A stretch of DNA of 64,000 bases from Phaeobacter sp. J2-8. GTDB lineage: Bacteria > Pseudomonadota > Alphaproteobacteria > Rhodobacterales > Rhodobacteraceae. The notes under the pieces were generated by a model. The model made no database searches. It worked only from the letters and a program-made list of their open reading frames with translations, and was not told the origin of the DNA. Where the stretch lies: NCBI RefSeq assembly GCF_022867865.1, contig NZ_JALIEC010000011.1, forward strand, positions 42,395-106,394, read 5' to 3'. The stretch's first letter is position 1, and each line of letters begins with the position of its first letter. The translations under genes and the position numbers were made by a program. Shown one piece after another: positions 9,701 to 19,080 of this stretch.

Positions 9701-11079
9701 GGGCGAAGAACCAGCGCCTGCGTGTCCATTATCTCCTCGAGCCGGGCTGGAAGGCCGATGCTGCCATCCAAGGCCTTGGCCGCACCAACCGCACCAATCA
9801 GGCGCAACCGCCGCTGTTTCGGCCAGTGGCCACGGACGTGAAGGCGGAAAAGCGGTTCCTGTCGACTATCGCGCGCCGTCTCGACACGCTGGGTGCCATC
9901 ACGCGGGGTCAGCGCCAGACCGGCGGGCAGGGGCTGTTCCGGCCCGAGGACAACCTCGAAAGCCCCTATGCCCGCGACGCCCTGCGCCAACTCTACCGCC
10001 GCATCTATCGCGGCGATGTGGCGGGCTGTTCACTCGGGGCGTTCGAGGATGCGACCGGCCTCAGTCTGACCGACGACAACGGGCTGAAAGATGACCTGCC
10101 GCCGATCACAACCTTCCTCAATCGTCTGCTTGCGCTGACGATCGACATGCAGGCCGTGCTCTTCTCGGCCTTCGAGGAACTTCTCGATCAGCGGATCGAG
10201 GGTGCCATCGCCGCCGGGGTCTACGACCTCGGGCTCGAGACGCTGCGCGCCGAGAGTTTCCGCGTCAACTACGCCCGCGTCATCTACACCCATCCCGGCT
10301 CTGGCGCAGAAACTCAGCTCCTGACCATCGCGGAAAAGCGGCGCAACACACCGACCGCGCTCGCGGACGCGCTGGACTGGCTCGATGATCCGAAGGCGCG
10401 GCTGCTGGTCAACAGCCGATCTGGCCGGGCGGCGGTGCAGGTGCCCGCCACCAGCCTGATGCTGGATGACGGCACCATCGAACCCCGCTTGCGGCTGATC
10501 CGCCCGACGGAGGCAAGCACCGTGCCTGCTAAGATCATGGAAGACACCCATTGGCTGGAGGCAGATCGGGCGGCCTTCGCTGCCGCCTGGACTGCGGAAC
10601 TCTCCGAGGTGCCGGAGTTCTCGGAGGCCACGCTGCACATCGTCGCGGGCCTTCTGCTGCCGATCTGGAAGCAACTGCCGCAGGATGAGACCCGCGTCTA
10701 CCGGCTGCAAACCGATGACGGCCAGCGGATCATCGGTCGCCGGGTCTCACCCGCCTGGGTCGCGACCACGCTGGCAGATGAGGCCCCAAGGCTTACGGCA
10801 GCGCAGGTGCATGCCCTCGTTCTGGAGGGCAAGACGGTGGTGCGGCTTGCCGAAGGGATGGAGTTGCACCGGTCCCGCGTCATGGGGGTGAACCGGATAG
10901 AACTGTCGGGCTTTTCCGAAGCCGCCAAGGACCGGCTCAAGGCAGATGGGTTCTTTTCGGAGATCATCGCCTGGAAGCTGCGGCTCTTCTGCCCAGCAGA
11001 CTCGAGCGGCATCGCAGTGCTTGATCGTCTGCTTGCACGTTGTCCTGTGACGGGACTACATGCACGCGGAGGGTGTTGA
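6701..11079 (+). pseudogene. methyltransferase/Strawberry-notch-like helicase, one-base frameshift
   Basis: Two frames, 6701-9217 and 9217-11079, together encode one protein of about 1459 residues once a missing G is restored in the run of eight G at 9166-9173. Domain order: adenine methyltransferase-like region with EPSAGTG (about residue 150) and NPPF (about 215); SF2 helicase with GDGTGAGKGRQ, then ILFDESHAMAN; C-terminal Strawberry-notch helicase domain with DAGGTGRSYHADLG and LGRTNRTNQ. Fused proteins like this are hallmark genes of large alphaproteobacterial plasmids and integrative elements and resemble in architecture the DarB antirestriction protein of phage P1. CCGGAGT precedes the ATG. 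Whether the frameshift is real is open. Confidence 0.8.
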
Positions 11080-11082
11080 GCC

Positions 11083-12108
11083 ATGTATTCCGAGACTGAA
11101 GATGTGATCCGCGCACTCGCGGAGAACGCCGAAAGCGTTTGTCGCCAATACCTTCCCGCCGGACGGCGGGAAGGGTCCTACTGGATCGTGGGCGATCTGC
11201 AGAACAACCCTGGCCGGTCGCTTTTCGTGCGGCTGACCGGGCCTGCCTCGGGGCCGGGTGCTGCCGGTAAGTTCACCGACGGCGCCACGGGCGAGCATGG
11301 CGATCTTCTGGACATCATCCGTGAGCGAACCGGGATCTCACGCTTTCCCGACCTTCTGGCCGAGGCCCGAGCGCATCTCGGCCGTCCGCAGCCGGTCCTC
11401 CCGGATGTCCCAGTGCCAAAGAAGACCAAAGCCCCCGGTGGCACGCCAGAGGCGGCGGCGCGGCTGTTCGCAGTCTCAGTGCCGGTCGCAGGCACGCTGG
11501 CTGACACCTACCTCCGCTCCCGGGGCCTGACCCAAGGCGGCACGATGAGCGCGCTGCGCTTCCACCCGAAGTGCTGGCATCGGGATGAGGGTCAGACCCG
11601 GAGCATCCCCAGACCGGCGCTGATCGCAGCGGTCACCGATGGGGCAGGGGCCTTGCGGGGCGTGCATCGCACCTGGCTGGCACCTGACGGACAGGGAAAA
11701 GCAGCCGTTGAGACCCAGCGGCGTGCCATGGGTCACCTCCTCGGCAATGCCGTCAGGCTGACCCCGCATGACGACATCCTCGTGGTCGGCGAAGGCATCG
11801 AGACCATGCTGTCCTTGGTCGAGGCAGTGCCCGGCCTTCCCGTCTGGGCGGCGCTCTCATCGGCTCACCTCGGGGCCGTTCTGCTGCCGGAGGGGCTTCA
11901 GCGCCTCTACATCGCCATCGACCGCGATCCGGCGGGGCAACGTGCGGCAGAGAGGTTGAGCGCCAGAGCCCTTGATGCCGGGATTGCCGTACGGGTGCTG
12001 GAACCACGGCTCGGAGATTTCAACGATGATCTCCGGGCGACCGGCAAAGAGGCGCTGCGCCAGCATCTGGCAGGACAGATCGGGCCTGAGGATCAGCATC
12101 GCTTGTAG
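11083..12108 (+). CDS. Toprim-domain (DUF7146-type) primase-like protein
   Basis: 341 residues, GGAGG about 10 bases before ATG 11083, and only 3 bases after the helicase stop, so same operon. N-terminal half resembles the DNA-binding/primase-like region of element-borne primases (KFTDGATGEHGDLLDIIRE). The C-terminal Toprim domain shows the catalytic Glu in LVVGEGIETMLS and the acidic motif YIAIDRDPAGQRAAERL. Probably synthesises or processes primers during element replication or transfer with the upstream helicase. No zinc-finger CHC2 cluster seen. Confidence 0.75.
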   Translation: MYSETEDVIRALAENAESVCRQYLPAGRREGSYWIVGDLQNNPGRSLFVRLTGPASGPGAAGKFTDGATGEHGDLLDIIRERTGISRFPDLLAEARAHLGRPQPVLPDVPVPKKTKAPGGTPEAAARLFAVSVPVAGTLADTYLRSRGLTQGGTMSALRFHPKCWHRDEGQTRSIPRPALIAAVTDGAGALRGVHRTWLAPDGQGKAAVETQRRAMGHLLGNAVRLTPHDDILVVGEGIETMLSLVEAVPGLPVWAALSSAHLGAVLLPEGLQRLYIAIDRDPAGQRAAERLSARALDAGIAVRVLEPRLGDFNDDLRATGKEALRQHLAGQIGPEDQHRL

Positions 12109-12278
12109 GGCTGAGCAACGTCGCAACGGGCGGATCGAGGCTGCGGGGGCAGGGGCCCTGCAGTCCTGTCGCGGGTATGGATCATCACCCTTGCCTCTTC
12201 CCTGGCACTCTCATCCACCCGTCACCCGCCCGGCCTTCAAGAGATGGGCAGGCGGCCGTCAAAGGGGACGCCCCATCA

Positions 12279-12359
12279 AGGGCGGCAGGCAAGCTATTTC
12301 CGCCGCGGGGGACGAGCCCCCGCTTTGCATCGCGAAACAAATAGCTTGCCTGCCGCCCT
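12279..12359. repeat. long inverted repeat, 21-base perfect arms with nested hairpin
   Basis: Left arm 12279-12299 and right arm 12339-12359 are perfect reverse complements (arm core GGCAGGCAAGCTATTT). The 39-base centre contains its own hairpin, GCGGGGG (12305-12311) against CCCCCGC (12317-12323). It lies in the 372-base gene-free gap 12109-12480 between the Toprim and DUF2493 genes. No T-run follows, so a simple terminator is not favoured; a replication-associated or protein-binding structure is possible. Nothing else recognised in this gap. Confidence 0.7.
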
Positions 12360-12480
12360 CCTCCACATGCGTTCCGGCCCCGAAGGCGGGGTGAAGGCGC
12401 GTCCCCAGTGACAGCTTTCGCAGCCCATGAAGGCCGCGCGGGATGACGCGCGGACGAGACATGCCCGGAGGCAAGAACCG

Positions 12481-13413
12481 ATGACGATCCACACCCACGA
12501 CGACGCGTATGAACCCGCCCACACCGCATCCCAGACTGCCCATGCGCTCGACGAGCTGCAACTCTACGGCTTCCGCCCCTTTGATGAGCCCGATCCGCGC
12601 CCGATGCCCGATGGGCAGCGCCTCGCGGTCGCCGTCGCCGACATCTTCGATGCCCTCGTCGCGACCCTGGAAGACACCCGCATGGAACCCGATCTCGAAG
12701 AGGTGCTCTGGGGCCAGGTCAACCTCTTCCACCGCGCCACGGCCCGGGTCGAGCGGTCGCTCGATGAAAACGAGCAGGCGCAGCGCCGCCTCCAGCGCGA
12801 GCAGGACGGCTCTGAGGTGAAATCCACCGAACTCGAGCGCCTGACGGCCGAAGGTCTGACGCTGATCGAACGGCGCAACTGCATGGACATGATGCGCGAT
12901 CACGCCGCCACCGAGTTCGTCCATCACACGGGATCGACCTGGCGCCCCCGTACCGGCTCGATGGTGAACCGCCAGCACATGACCGCAGCGCTTATCGACA
13001 GCCGTGACTTCCTGGCCGCCAGGCGCCGCGCGGAGACCGAGGTGATGCTCCCCGCTGGCCCCAAGGTCGCCCTCACCGGCGGCACCGACTTCAGCGATCA
13101 CCGCCTGATCTGGGGCAAGCTCGACCAGGTTCGGACCAAGTATCCCGACATGGTCCTTCTGCATGGCGGAAGCCCGAAGGGCGCAGAGCTGATCGCCGCC
13201 AAATGGGCCGAGGCCCGGAGCGTGACGCAGGTGGCCTTCAAGCCTGACTGGACCAAGCATGCCAAGGCCGCCCCCTTCAAGCGCAACGACGCGATGCTCG
13301 AGGTGCTGCCGGTGGGTGTTCTGGTCTTCCCGGGCACTGGCATCCAGGAAAACCTCGCCGACAAGGCCAAAAAGCTCGGCATCCCGGTCATGAAGTTCGA
13401 GAAGGGGGCGTGA
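12481..13413 (+). CDS. DUF2493 (SLOG-related) protein
   Basis: 310 residues from ATG 12481, with CGGAGG 8-10 bases upstream; an in-frame ATG at 12427 lacks a site. The C-terminal 110 residues match the DUF2493/YspA-like fold: KVALTGGTDFSDHRLIW, LLHGGSPKGAELIAAKWA, then GVLVFPGTG and GIPVMKF, a Rossmann-like nucleotide-ligand binding domain related to SLOG proteins. The N-terminal part is helical and charged. It is a frequent companion of the helicase and Toprim genes on these elements; ligand and role are unknown. Confidence 0.75.
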   Translation: MTIHTHDDAYEPAHTASQTAHALDELQLYGFRPFDEPDPRPMPDGQRLAVAVADIFDALVATLEDTRMEPDLEEVLWGQVNLFHRATARVERSLDENEQAQRRLQREQDGSEVKSTELERLTAEGLTLIERRNCMDMMRDHAATEFVHHTGSTWRPRTGSMVNRQHMTAALIDSRDFLAARRRAETEVMLPAGPKVALTGGTDFSDHRLIWGKLDQVRTKYPDMVLLHGGSPKGAELIAAKWAEARSVTQVAFKPDWTKHAKAAPFKRNDAMLEVLPVGVLVFPGTGIQENLADKAKKLGIPVMKFEKGA

Positions 13414-13497
13414 GCCCCCGACTTCAATCCGGGACAGAACATTGTGGAAACGTCAAAGAGCGCTTGATATTGTGGTCTCGAGAGAGGCATCAACAAC

Positions 13498-13764
13498 ATG
13501 TTCGACACATCGCAGCAAATGGAAGTGTTCCCGACGACGGTCGATCTCAAGCGGATCGACCCGTCTCTCAACATGCGGCGCTTCTATCGAATGAGCGTTC
13601 AGCCGGACCTGTTTGGCGGCGCATGCCTCGTGCGGGAATGGGGCCGTATCGGGTTTCGAGGGCAGATGCTAATCGAACGGCACCCGGACGAGGGGCATGC
13701 TGTGACCGCCCTATTGAAGCTCGCAGCGACGAAGCATCGCCGAGGATACTTACGTTCTAGCTAG
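13498..13764 (+). CDS. WGR-domain protein
   Basis: 88 residues forming essentially a lone WGR domain: NMRRFYRMSVQPDLFGG, then LVREWGRIGFRGQ with the name-giving WGR, and a C-terminal helix (AVTALLKLAATKHRRGY). WGR domains bind nucleic acids in PARP and other proteins; standalone copies are common on plasmids and near BREX or restriction genes. A role with the downstream BREX locus is possible but not shown: 180 bases separate them. Confidence 0.8.
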   Translation: MFDTSQQMEVFPTTVDLKRIDPSLNMRRFYRMSVQPDLFGGACLVREWGRIGFRGQMLIERHPDEGHAVTALLKLAATKHRRGYLRSS

Positions 13765-13854
13765 CTGATCTTTTGGGCTCTGATAGTCCAAGACCAGTCC
13801 CTGGGGTATCGACGCCTGAATGGTCGACTTCCACGGCAACGCCTTGAAATTCGA

Positions 13855-13883
13855 TTGATAATCTCGGTGTCACTCCCTAAGGT
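13855..13883 (+). promoter_or_regulatory. possible promoter of the BREX operon
   Basis: TTGATA (13855-13860), 17-base spacer, TAAGGT (13878-13883), about 65 bases before the WYL regulator start. Between it and the gene, AATGGGCGC and GCGCATT form an imperfect dyad (about 13898-13928) that could be a WYL-regulator site. Weak, by eye only. Confidence 0.3.
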
Positions 13884-13947
13884 TGTCGCAGGCCCAGAAA
13901 ATGGGCGCGCATAGTTACAATGCGCATTGGGATACCGGGAGGCCAGG

Positions 13948-14844
13948 GTGGATAGCGACAGGTCAGAACTTCGATGGGGAGTCGAGCAACGTCTCGAGTT
14001 CATAGAGTTCCGCTTGTTCTGGGAGGGGCATGTAAACCGGAGTGACCTCATGGATCAGTTCGGTGTCTCGGTCAACCAAGCGTCCACTGACCTAAATCGC
14101 TACATCGGCTTTGCTCCGGCGAACATGGTCTACGACAAGAGTGCGCGGACTTATGTGCGAGGCAGTGCTTTCCAACCACAATTTCTGGAACCTGATGCCA
14201 GTCGCTATCTAGCTCAGCTACGGTCCGTGGCCGAAAACATTCTTGACCGTGAAGACTCTTGGATCGCTAATCTTCCGTCCTTTGCCTCTGCGCCGACGCC
14301 GGTCCGTGGGGTTGACCCCGTGACGCTTCGGTCCGTTGTGGGAGCGATCAGGCGATCCGAAGAGGTCGAGATCCGATACCAGTCCCTTTCCAGCCCAGAT
14401 CCGCGATGGCGGTGGATTGCGCCTCACGCGATTGCCTTCGATGGATTTCGCTGGCACGCCCGCGCGTTTTGTCTAACCGACGAGTGTTTCAAGGATTTCC
14501 TTCTTTCCCGGATGATTGAGATTCGTGGCTCACGCGAAAGCGGGACATCGGCCGATGATGATCTCGACTGGAATTCAGAAGTCGTCCTTGAAGTGGCTCC
14601 TCATCCCGAACTGTCAGAAACGCAGGCTAAGGTCATTGCCCTCGACTACGGGATGCGTGGCGGCAGCGCGAAGATAAAGGTGCGCCGCGCGCTGCTCTAC
14701 TACGCGCTGAGGCGCTTGGGATTGGATACAGATCCCGCCGCCCGGCGCCCGCAAGACCAACAGATTGTCCTTATGAACGCCCCCGAAATCGGGCACTCGA
14801 CACCGAGGGTCTCGGCGCCTGTGAGCGGAGGCGTAAACGGATGA
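13948..14844 (+). CDS. brxR: WYL-domain regulator of the BREX locus (BrxR-like)
   Basis: About 298 residues from GTG 13948 (GGGAGG 5 bases upstream). N-terminal winged-HTH (LEFIEFRLFWEGHVNRSDLMDQFGVSVNQASTDL split over the first 60 residues), central WYL core with VEIRYQSLSSPDPRWRWIAPHAI and FDGFRWHARAFC, and a C-terminal WCX-like region. BrxR-type WYL proteins repress BREX operons and may sense nucleic-acid ligands. Its stop overlaps brxF by 4 bases, placing it first in the BREX operon. Confidence 0.8.
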   Translation: MDSDRSELRWGVEQRLEFIEFRLFWEGHVNRSDLMDQFGVSVNQASTDLNRYIGFAPANMVYDKSARTYVRGSAFQPQFLEPDASRYLAQLRSVAENILDREDSWIANLPSFASAPTPVRGVDPVTLRSVVGAIRRSEEVEIRYQSLSSPDPRWRWIAPHAIAFDGFRWHARAFCLTDECFKDFLLSRMIEIRGSRESGTSADDDLDWNSEVVLEVAPHPELSETQAKVIALDYGMRGGSAKIKVRRALLYYALRRLGLDTDPAARRPQDQQIVLMNAPEIGHSTPRVSAPVSGGVNG

Positions 14845-15299
14845 TCGAGGCACTTGAACGCGTTGTTGACGATCTTGCTGTGGTGAACAGCAAACTATTG
14901 CTGCTGATTGGCGCGCCAAATTCCGGGAAAAGCGACTTGCTTCGCCAACTGGCTGGACACCGAAAGCTGCACATCCTCAACATTGGAGCTGCCCTCGGGC
15001 GAGAACTGCTGACAATCCCGAGCCCCAGGAGACACCTTCAAGCAGCCGACCTTCTGAAAGGGTTGGCGGATGAGTTTTCGCGGGAAGGACTTCTCCTCAT
15101 GGACAATCTCGAACTCCTGTTCGATCAGGAGTTGAAGCTAAGTCCGCTCGATTTGCTCCGGCGGCACTCTCAGGCGCGGCGCGTTGTTGCCGCTTGGCCG
15201 GGGACGCTCATAGACAACAGGCTGTCGTATGCAACGACAGGGCATCCAGAATATCAGGACTACAGCTGTGATGGCGTGGTTCCGTTCAGAGTTAATTGA
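14841..15299 (+). CDS. brxF: BREX type 3 protein BrxF, small P-loop ATPase
   Basis: 152 residues with Walker A GAPNSGKS at about residues 24-31 and a Walker B-like LLLMDNLELL near residue 85. Size, position before brxC and sequence fit BrxF, the P-loop protein specific to BREX type 3. GGAGG precedes the ATG. Its role in phage exclusion is not defined; it is expected to act with BrxC. Overlaps the regulator by 4 bases and is followed 14 bases later by brxC. Confidence 0.85.
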   Translation: MIEALERVVDDLAVVNSKLLLLIGAPNSGKSDLLRQLAGHRKLHILNIGAALGRELLTIPSPRRHLQAADLLKGLADEFSREGLLLMDNLELLFDQELKLSPLDLLRRHSQARRVVAAWPGTLIDNRLSYATTGHPEYQDYSCDGVVPFRVN

Positions 15300-15313
15300 A
15301 AGGAAATCTCGAG

Positions 15314-18300
15314 ATGGCAATGCGTTACGGCGATCTCATTCAATTTGAGCCCATTGAATCGGTTATTCAGCTTCTCGATGCAGATCGTCCAGACGAAGCC
15401 AAGAAGCTTGTGTCCACCTATGTCATCTCGGATGACATGGCCGAACGCATTGCCAAGCTCATGATCCCGCAGCTCTCATTTGATGAGGCTGTGGACCACA
15501 AAGGCGTCTTGGTGGTCGGGAACTACGGCACTGGTAAGTCGCACTTGATGTCAGTGCTGTCACTTGTCGCCGAGGATGCGGCATATCTGCCGATGATCCA
15601 GCACCCCAAAGTGGCCGAGGCTGCAAAGACAATTGCGGGCCGCTTCAAAGTGCATCGGATTGAGATTTCGAGTCAGATGTCATTGCGCGACATCATCACC
15701 CAACAGCTTGAGGTGTTCCTAGAAAAGCACGGCGTGACATATGCGTTCCCGCCTGCCGACAAGGTCATCAATAACAAGGCTGCGTTCGAGGAGATGATGT
15801 CGGCTTTTGCGGAGGTCCACCCTGATCAAGGTGTTCTCCTCGTTGTCGATGAGTTTCTCGAGTACCTGCGGTCGCGCAAGGACCACGAACTTGTGCTCGA
15901 CTTGTCCTTCCTCCGCGAGATCGGGGAGGTTACCAAACATCTCCGTTTCCGTTTCGTTGCAGGCGTTCAGGAAGCGATCTTCGATAGCAGCCGCTTTCAA
16001 CATGTGGCGGATAGCCTGCGGAGGGTGAAGGACCGCTTCACTCAGGTCTTGCTGGCAAGACAAGATGTCAGTTTCGTTGTCGCGGAACGTCTCTTGAAGA
16101 AGTCCGCGGACCAGCAGGACAAGATCCGCGCTTACCTTGCACCATTCTCGAAATTCTATGGCTCAATGAATGAGCGGATGGACGAGTATGTGCGTTTGTT
16201 CCCAGTACACCCAGACTACATCGGGACGTTTGAGCGCCTGGTTTTCACCGAGAAGCGGGGCGCGTTGGTGACCTTGCGTGATCAGATCCAGGCAATCCTT
16301 GACGATGAAGTTCCTTCAGATCGGCCTGGTCTAATCGGCTTCGACAAGTTTTGGGACACTGTCGCAACAAACTCCGTCTTGCGCTCAGATCCGAATATCG
16401 GGCCAGTGCTCAAGGTCTCAGAAGTGCTTGCGGAGAGGGTCTCCAAGGCGTTCACTCGGCCGGCCTATAAGCCGATGGCGCTTCGCATCATTGACGGCCT
16501 TTCAGTCCACCGCCTGACGACGGGCGGGGACATCTATGTGCCGGTCGGACCGACGGCCGAGGAACTGCGCGACACGCTTTGCCTGTTTCAGCCGGGTATT
16601 GAAGACATGGGTGGCGACCCGTCTGACGACCTACTCACCGCGGTCCAGACCACGCTTCGAGAGACCCTCAAGACGGTAAACGGTCAGTTCATCTCCAAGG
16701 CGCCAGACACCGAGCAATACTATCTCGACCTGAAAAAGGACGTCGACTACGACGCGCAAATCGAGAAGCGGGCCGAGGCTCTTTCGGAGGATGCGCTTGA
16801 TCGTGCTTACTACGGCGCCATTCGCCAACTCATGGAGCGCACGGACGAGTCCAGTTACGTGACGGGACACCAGATTTGGCAATACCAGATCGAGTGGCAG
16901 GAACGTCGCGTCGAACGGATTGGCTATCTATTCTTTGGTGCGCCGAACGACCGGCCGACCGCTCAGCCAGAGCGGGATTTCTATTTGTACTTCATCCAGC
17001 CCTTTGATCCCCCGCGTTTCCGTGATGAGCAGAAGCCCGACGAGGTCTTCTTCCGTCTGAAAGCACCAGACGAAACCATCAAGCGATTGCTGAGCTTCTA
17101 CGCCGCCGCCCAGGAACTGGCCTCCACGGCAAGTGGTGGCGCGAAAGGCGTGTATCTCGACCGCGGTCGCGATGCGCTGCGCGAAATGAGCAAATGGCTG
17201 CAGGAAAAACAGCTGGAGGCATTCGAGGTCACGTTCCAAGGCAAGTCCAAGACACTTCGTGACTGGACCAAAGGTATTTCACTCAGGGATAAAGCGCGCT
17301 TGGGGCCGGACGAGCGCATCAACTTCCGCGACGTCGTCAACGTGATCGCGGGGATCGCGCTAAGCAGCCGGTTCGCCGATGTTTCGCCCGAATACCCAAC
17401 ATTCTCGGCGCTCGTGACGGAGTCCAACCGAAAGCAGCTCATTGGAAATGCGCTTCGTGCTCTCACGGGGAGCAACCGTACGAAAGACGCTGTGATCGTC
17501 CTGGATGGCCTCGAAATGCTCGATGGTGATCGCATCGACCCCGTTCAATCTCGATACGCTCAGGAGGTTCTCGCGCGGCTGAAGGCCAAAGGTCATGGGC
17601 AAGTGCTTAACCGCAGTGAGTTGCTCGTTGGAAATGCGGATATCGAATATTTCAGCCCTGACAAGTACCGGCTCGAGACCGACCTATTGGTCACGGTGCT
17701 TGGGTCACTGGTCTATTCCGGTGACATTGTCCTCGCGATTACCGGGGACAAAATTGACTCCGGCAAGATCGGGCTTCTCGCGGATCGTCCGCTCGATAAG
17801 TTGAAGCAGTTCAAGCATGTTGAAGCGCCGAAGGAGATCAACGTTGCCGTGCTCCGGTCACTCTTCGAGATGCTGGAGTTGCCGCCGGGTCTCGCGCAGC
17901 AAGCAACTCAAGGCTCGGATGAACCGGTCAAGGCGCTTCAGGAGGAAGTCAGCAAGCTCACAAAACGTGTGCTTGCAGCCTCCACCGACATGGCAAACCG
18001 GCTTAGCTTTTGGGGCCAGCCTCTCCTGCGCGAGGAAGAAATCCGCGACTGGAGATCGAAGCTCGACGAGCTCAAGGCCTTCTCGGAAAGCCTGTCGCCC
18101 TACAACACGGTCGGCAAGCTCAAGAACCTGCGCATTGGGTCTGATGATATCGCAGCCCAGAAAAAGAACCTTGAGGTTCTGAACTCCGTGGAAGGACTCA
18201 TCAGCCTGATCGGCGAACTTGGGAACACGGCAAGCTATCTTGGCCAGGCCGAGATGGTGCTGCCGTCTGACCACGCATGGGTGAAGCAGGCTCAGGATAC

Positions 18301-19045
18301 GCGCAAGCAGGTCCTCGACGCATTGTCGGCGAGCCGAACTGGACAGAATGGATCTGAACACCGGCAGACGCTCGCCAAGCTCAAAAAGGACTATGTGACG
18401 GCTTATGTCAGCCTGCACAGCAAGGCGCGTCTAGGAGTGTCCGAGGACAAGACGAAGACCGCGCTGCGCAAAGACTCTCGGCTCGTCGCCATGCGGGCTT
18501 TGGCGAATATCTCGCTGATGCCGACAAGCCAGCTCACCACGTTCGAGGAGAAGCTCGACAAGTTGAAGAGCTGTGCCTCGCTGATCGACTCCGAACTGGC
18601 GGCGAGCCCGGTTTGCCCGCACTGCAACTTCCGCCCGGCGAATGAGCAGGGCGACATGCTGCCCGCGGCCAATGTGCTCAAGCAACTCGATGACGAGCTT
18701 GATCAGCTGCTGGACGGGTGGGTGCAGACGCTTCTCGACAACCTCGAGGACCCGATCATCCAGTCCAACTTTGAACTTCTGAAGGAAGGGTCGCGCAAGA
18801 TCGTCACCGGCTTTGTCGACAGCAAGTCATTGCCCGATCCGGTCACGCCCGAGTTCATCAGTGCAGTGCAAGAGGCGCTGTCCGGCCTCGACAAGGTCGT
18901 CGTTTCGGGAAGCGACATTCGGCAGGCCTTGCTTCAGGGCGGATCGCCCGCGACACCCGAAGACCTGCGCAAGCGGTTCGAGGCGTTCCTGACCGACCGC
19001 TGCAAGGGCAAGGACACCACCAAGCTGCGCTTCGTGGTCGAGTGA
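15314..19045 (+). CDS. brxC: BREX protein BrxC/PglY-type large AAA ATPase (DUF6079)
   Basis: About 1243 residues from ATG 15314 (MAMRYGDLIQFEPIES) with AAGGAAA upstream. Walker A GNYGTGKS lies at residues 69-76; VLLVVDEFLEYL near 170 is Walker B. Long helical and coiled regions follow, with a CPHC half zinc site near residue 1100 (PVCPHCNFRPANEQGD). BrxC is the large core ATPase found in all BREX types and needed for both host methylation and phage exclusion. Full length, no lesion seen. Confidence 0.9.
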   Translation: MAMRYGDLIQFEPIESVIQLLDADRPDEAKKLVSTYVISDDMAERIAKLMIPQLSFDEAVDHKGVLVVGNYGTGKSHLMSVLSLVAEDAAYLPMIQHPKVAEAAKTIAGRFKVHRIEISSQMSLRDIITQQLEVFLEKHGVTYAFPPADKVINNKAAFEEMMSAFAEVHPDQGVLLVVDEFLEYLRSRKDHELVLDLSFLREIGEVTKHLRFRFVAGVQEAIFDSSRFQHVADSLRRVKDRFTQVLLARQDVSFVVAERLLKKSADQQDKIRAYLAPFSKFYGSMNERMDEYVRLFPVHPDYIGTFERLVFTEKRGALVTLRDQIQAILDDEVPSDRPGLIGFDKFWDTVATNSVLRSDPNIGPVLKVSEVLAERVSKAFTRPAYKPMALRIIDGLSVHRLTTGGDIYVPVGPTAEELRDTLCLFQPGIEDMGGDPSDDLLTAVQTTLRETLKTVNGQFISKAPDTEQYYLDLKKDVDYDAQIEKRAEALSEDALDRAYYGAIRQLMERTDESSYVTGHQIWQYQIEWQERRVERIGYLFFGAPNDRPTAQPERDFYLYFIQPFDPPRFRDEQKPDEVFFRLKAPDETIKRLLSFYAAAQELASTASGGAKGVYLDRGRDALREMSKWLQEKQLEAFEVTFQGKSKTLRDWTKGISLRDKARLGPDERINFRDVVNVIAGIALSSRFADVSPEYPTFSALVTESNRKQLIGNALRALTGSNRTKDAVIVLDGLEMLDGDRIDPVQSRYAQEVLARLKAKGHGQVLNRSELLVGNADIEYFSPDKYRLETDLLVTVLGSLVYSGDIVLAITGDKIDSGKIGLLADRPLDKLKQFKHVEAPKEINVAVLRSLFEMLELPPGLAQQATQGSDEPVKALQEEVSKLTKRVLAASTDMANRLSFWGQPLLREEEIRDWRSKLDELKAFSESLSPYNTVGKLKNLRIGSDDIAAQKKNLEVLNSVEGLISLIGELGNTASYLGQAEMVLPSDHAWVKQAQDTRKQVLDALSASRTGQNGSEHRQTLAKLKKDYVTAYVSLHSKARLGVSEDKTKTALRKDSRLVAMRALANISLMPTSQLTTFEEKLDKLKSCASLIDSELAASPVCPHCNFRPANEQGDMLPAANVLKQLDDELDQLLDGWVQTLLDNLEDPIIQSNFELLKEGSRKIVTGFVDSKSLPDPVTPEFISAVQEALSGLDKVVVSGSDIRQALLQGGSPATPEDLRKRFEAFLTDRCKGKDTTKLRFVVE

Positions 19046-19080
19046 ACTTCCGCCAACCGATATTGAGATGAGACGAACCG

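Noticed and set aside
6701..13413. Prophage
   Set aside because: No capsid, terminase, portal or tail gene; helicase, Toprim and DUF2493 genes are common on plasmids and integrative elements.
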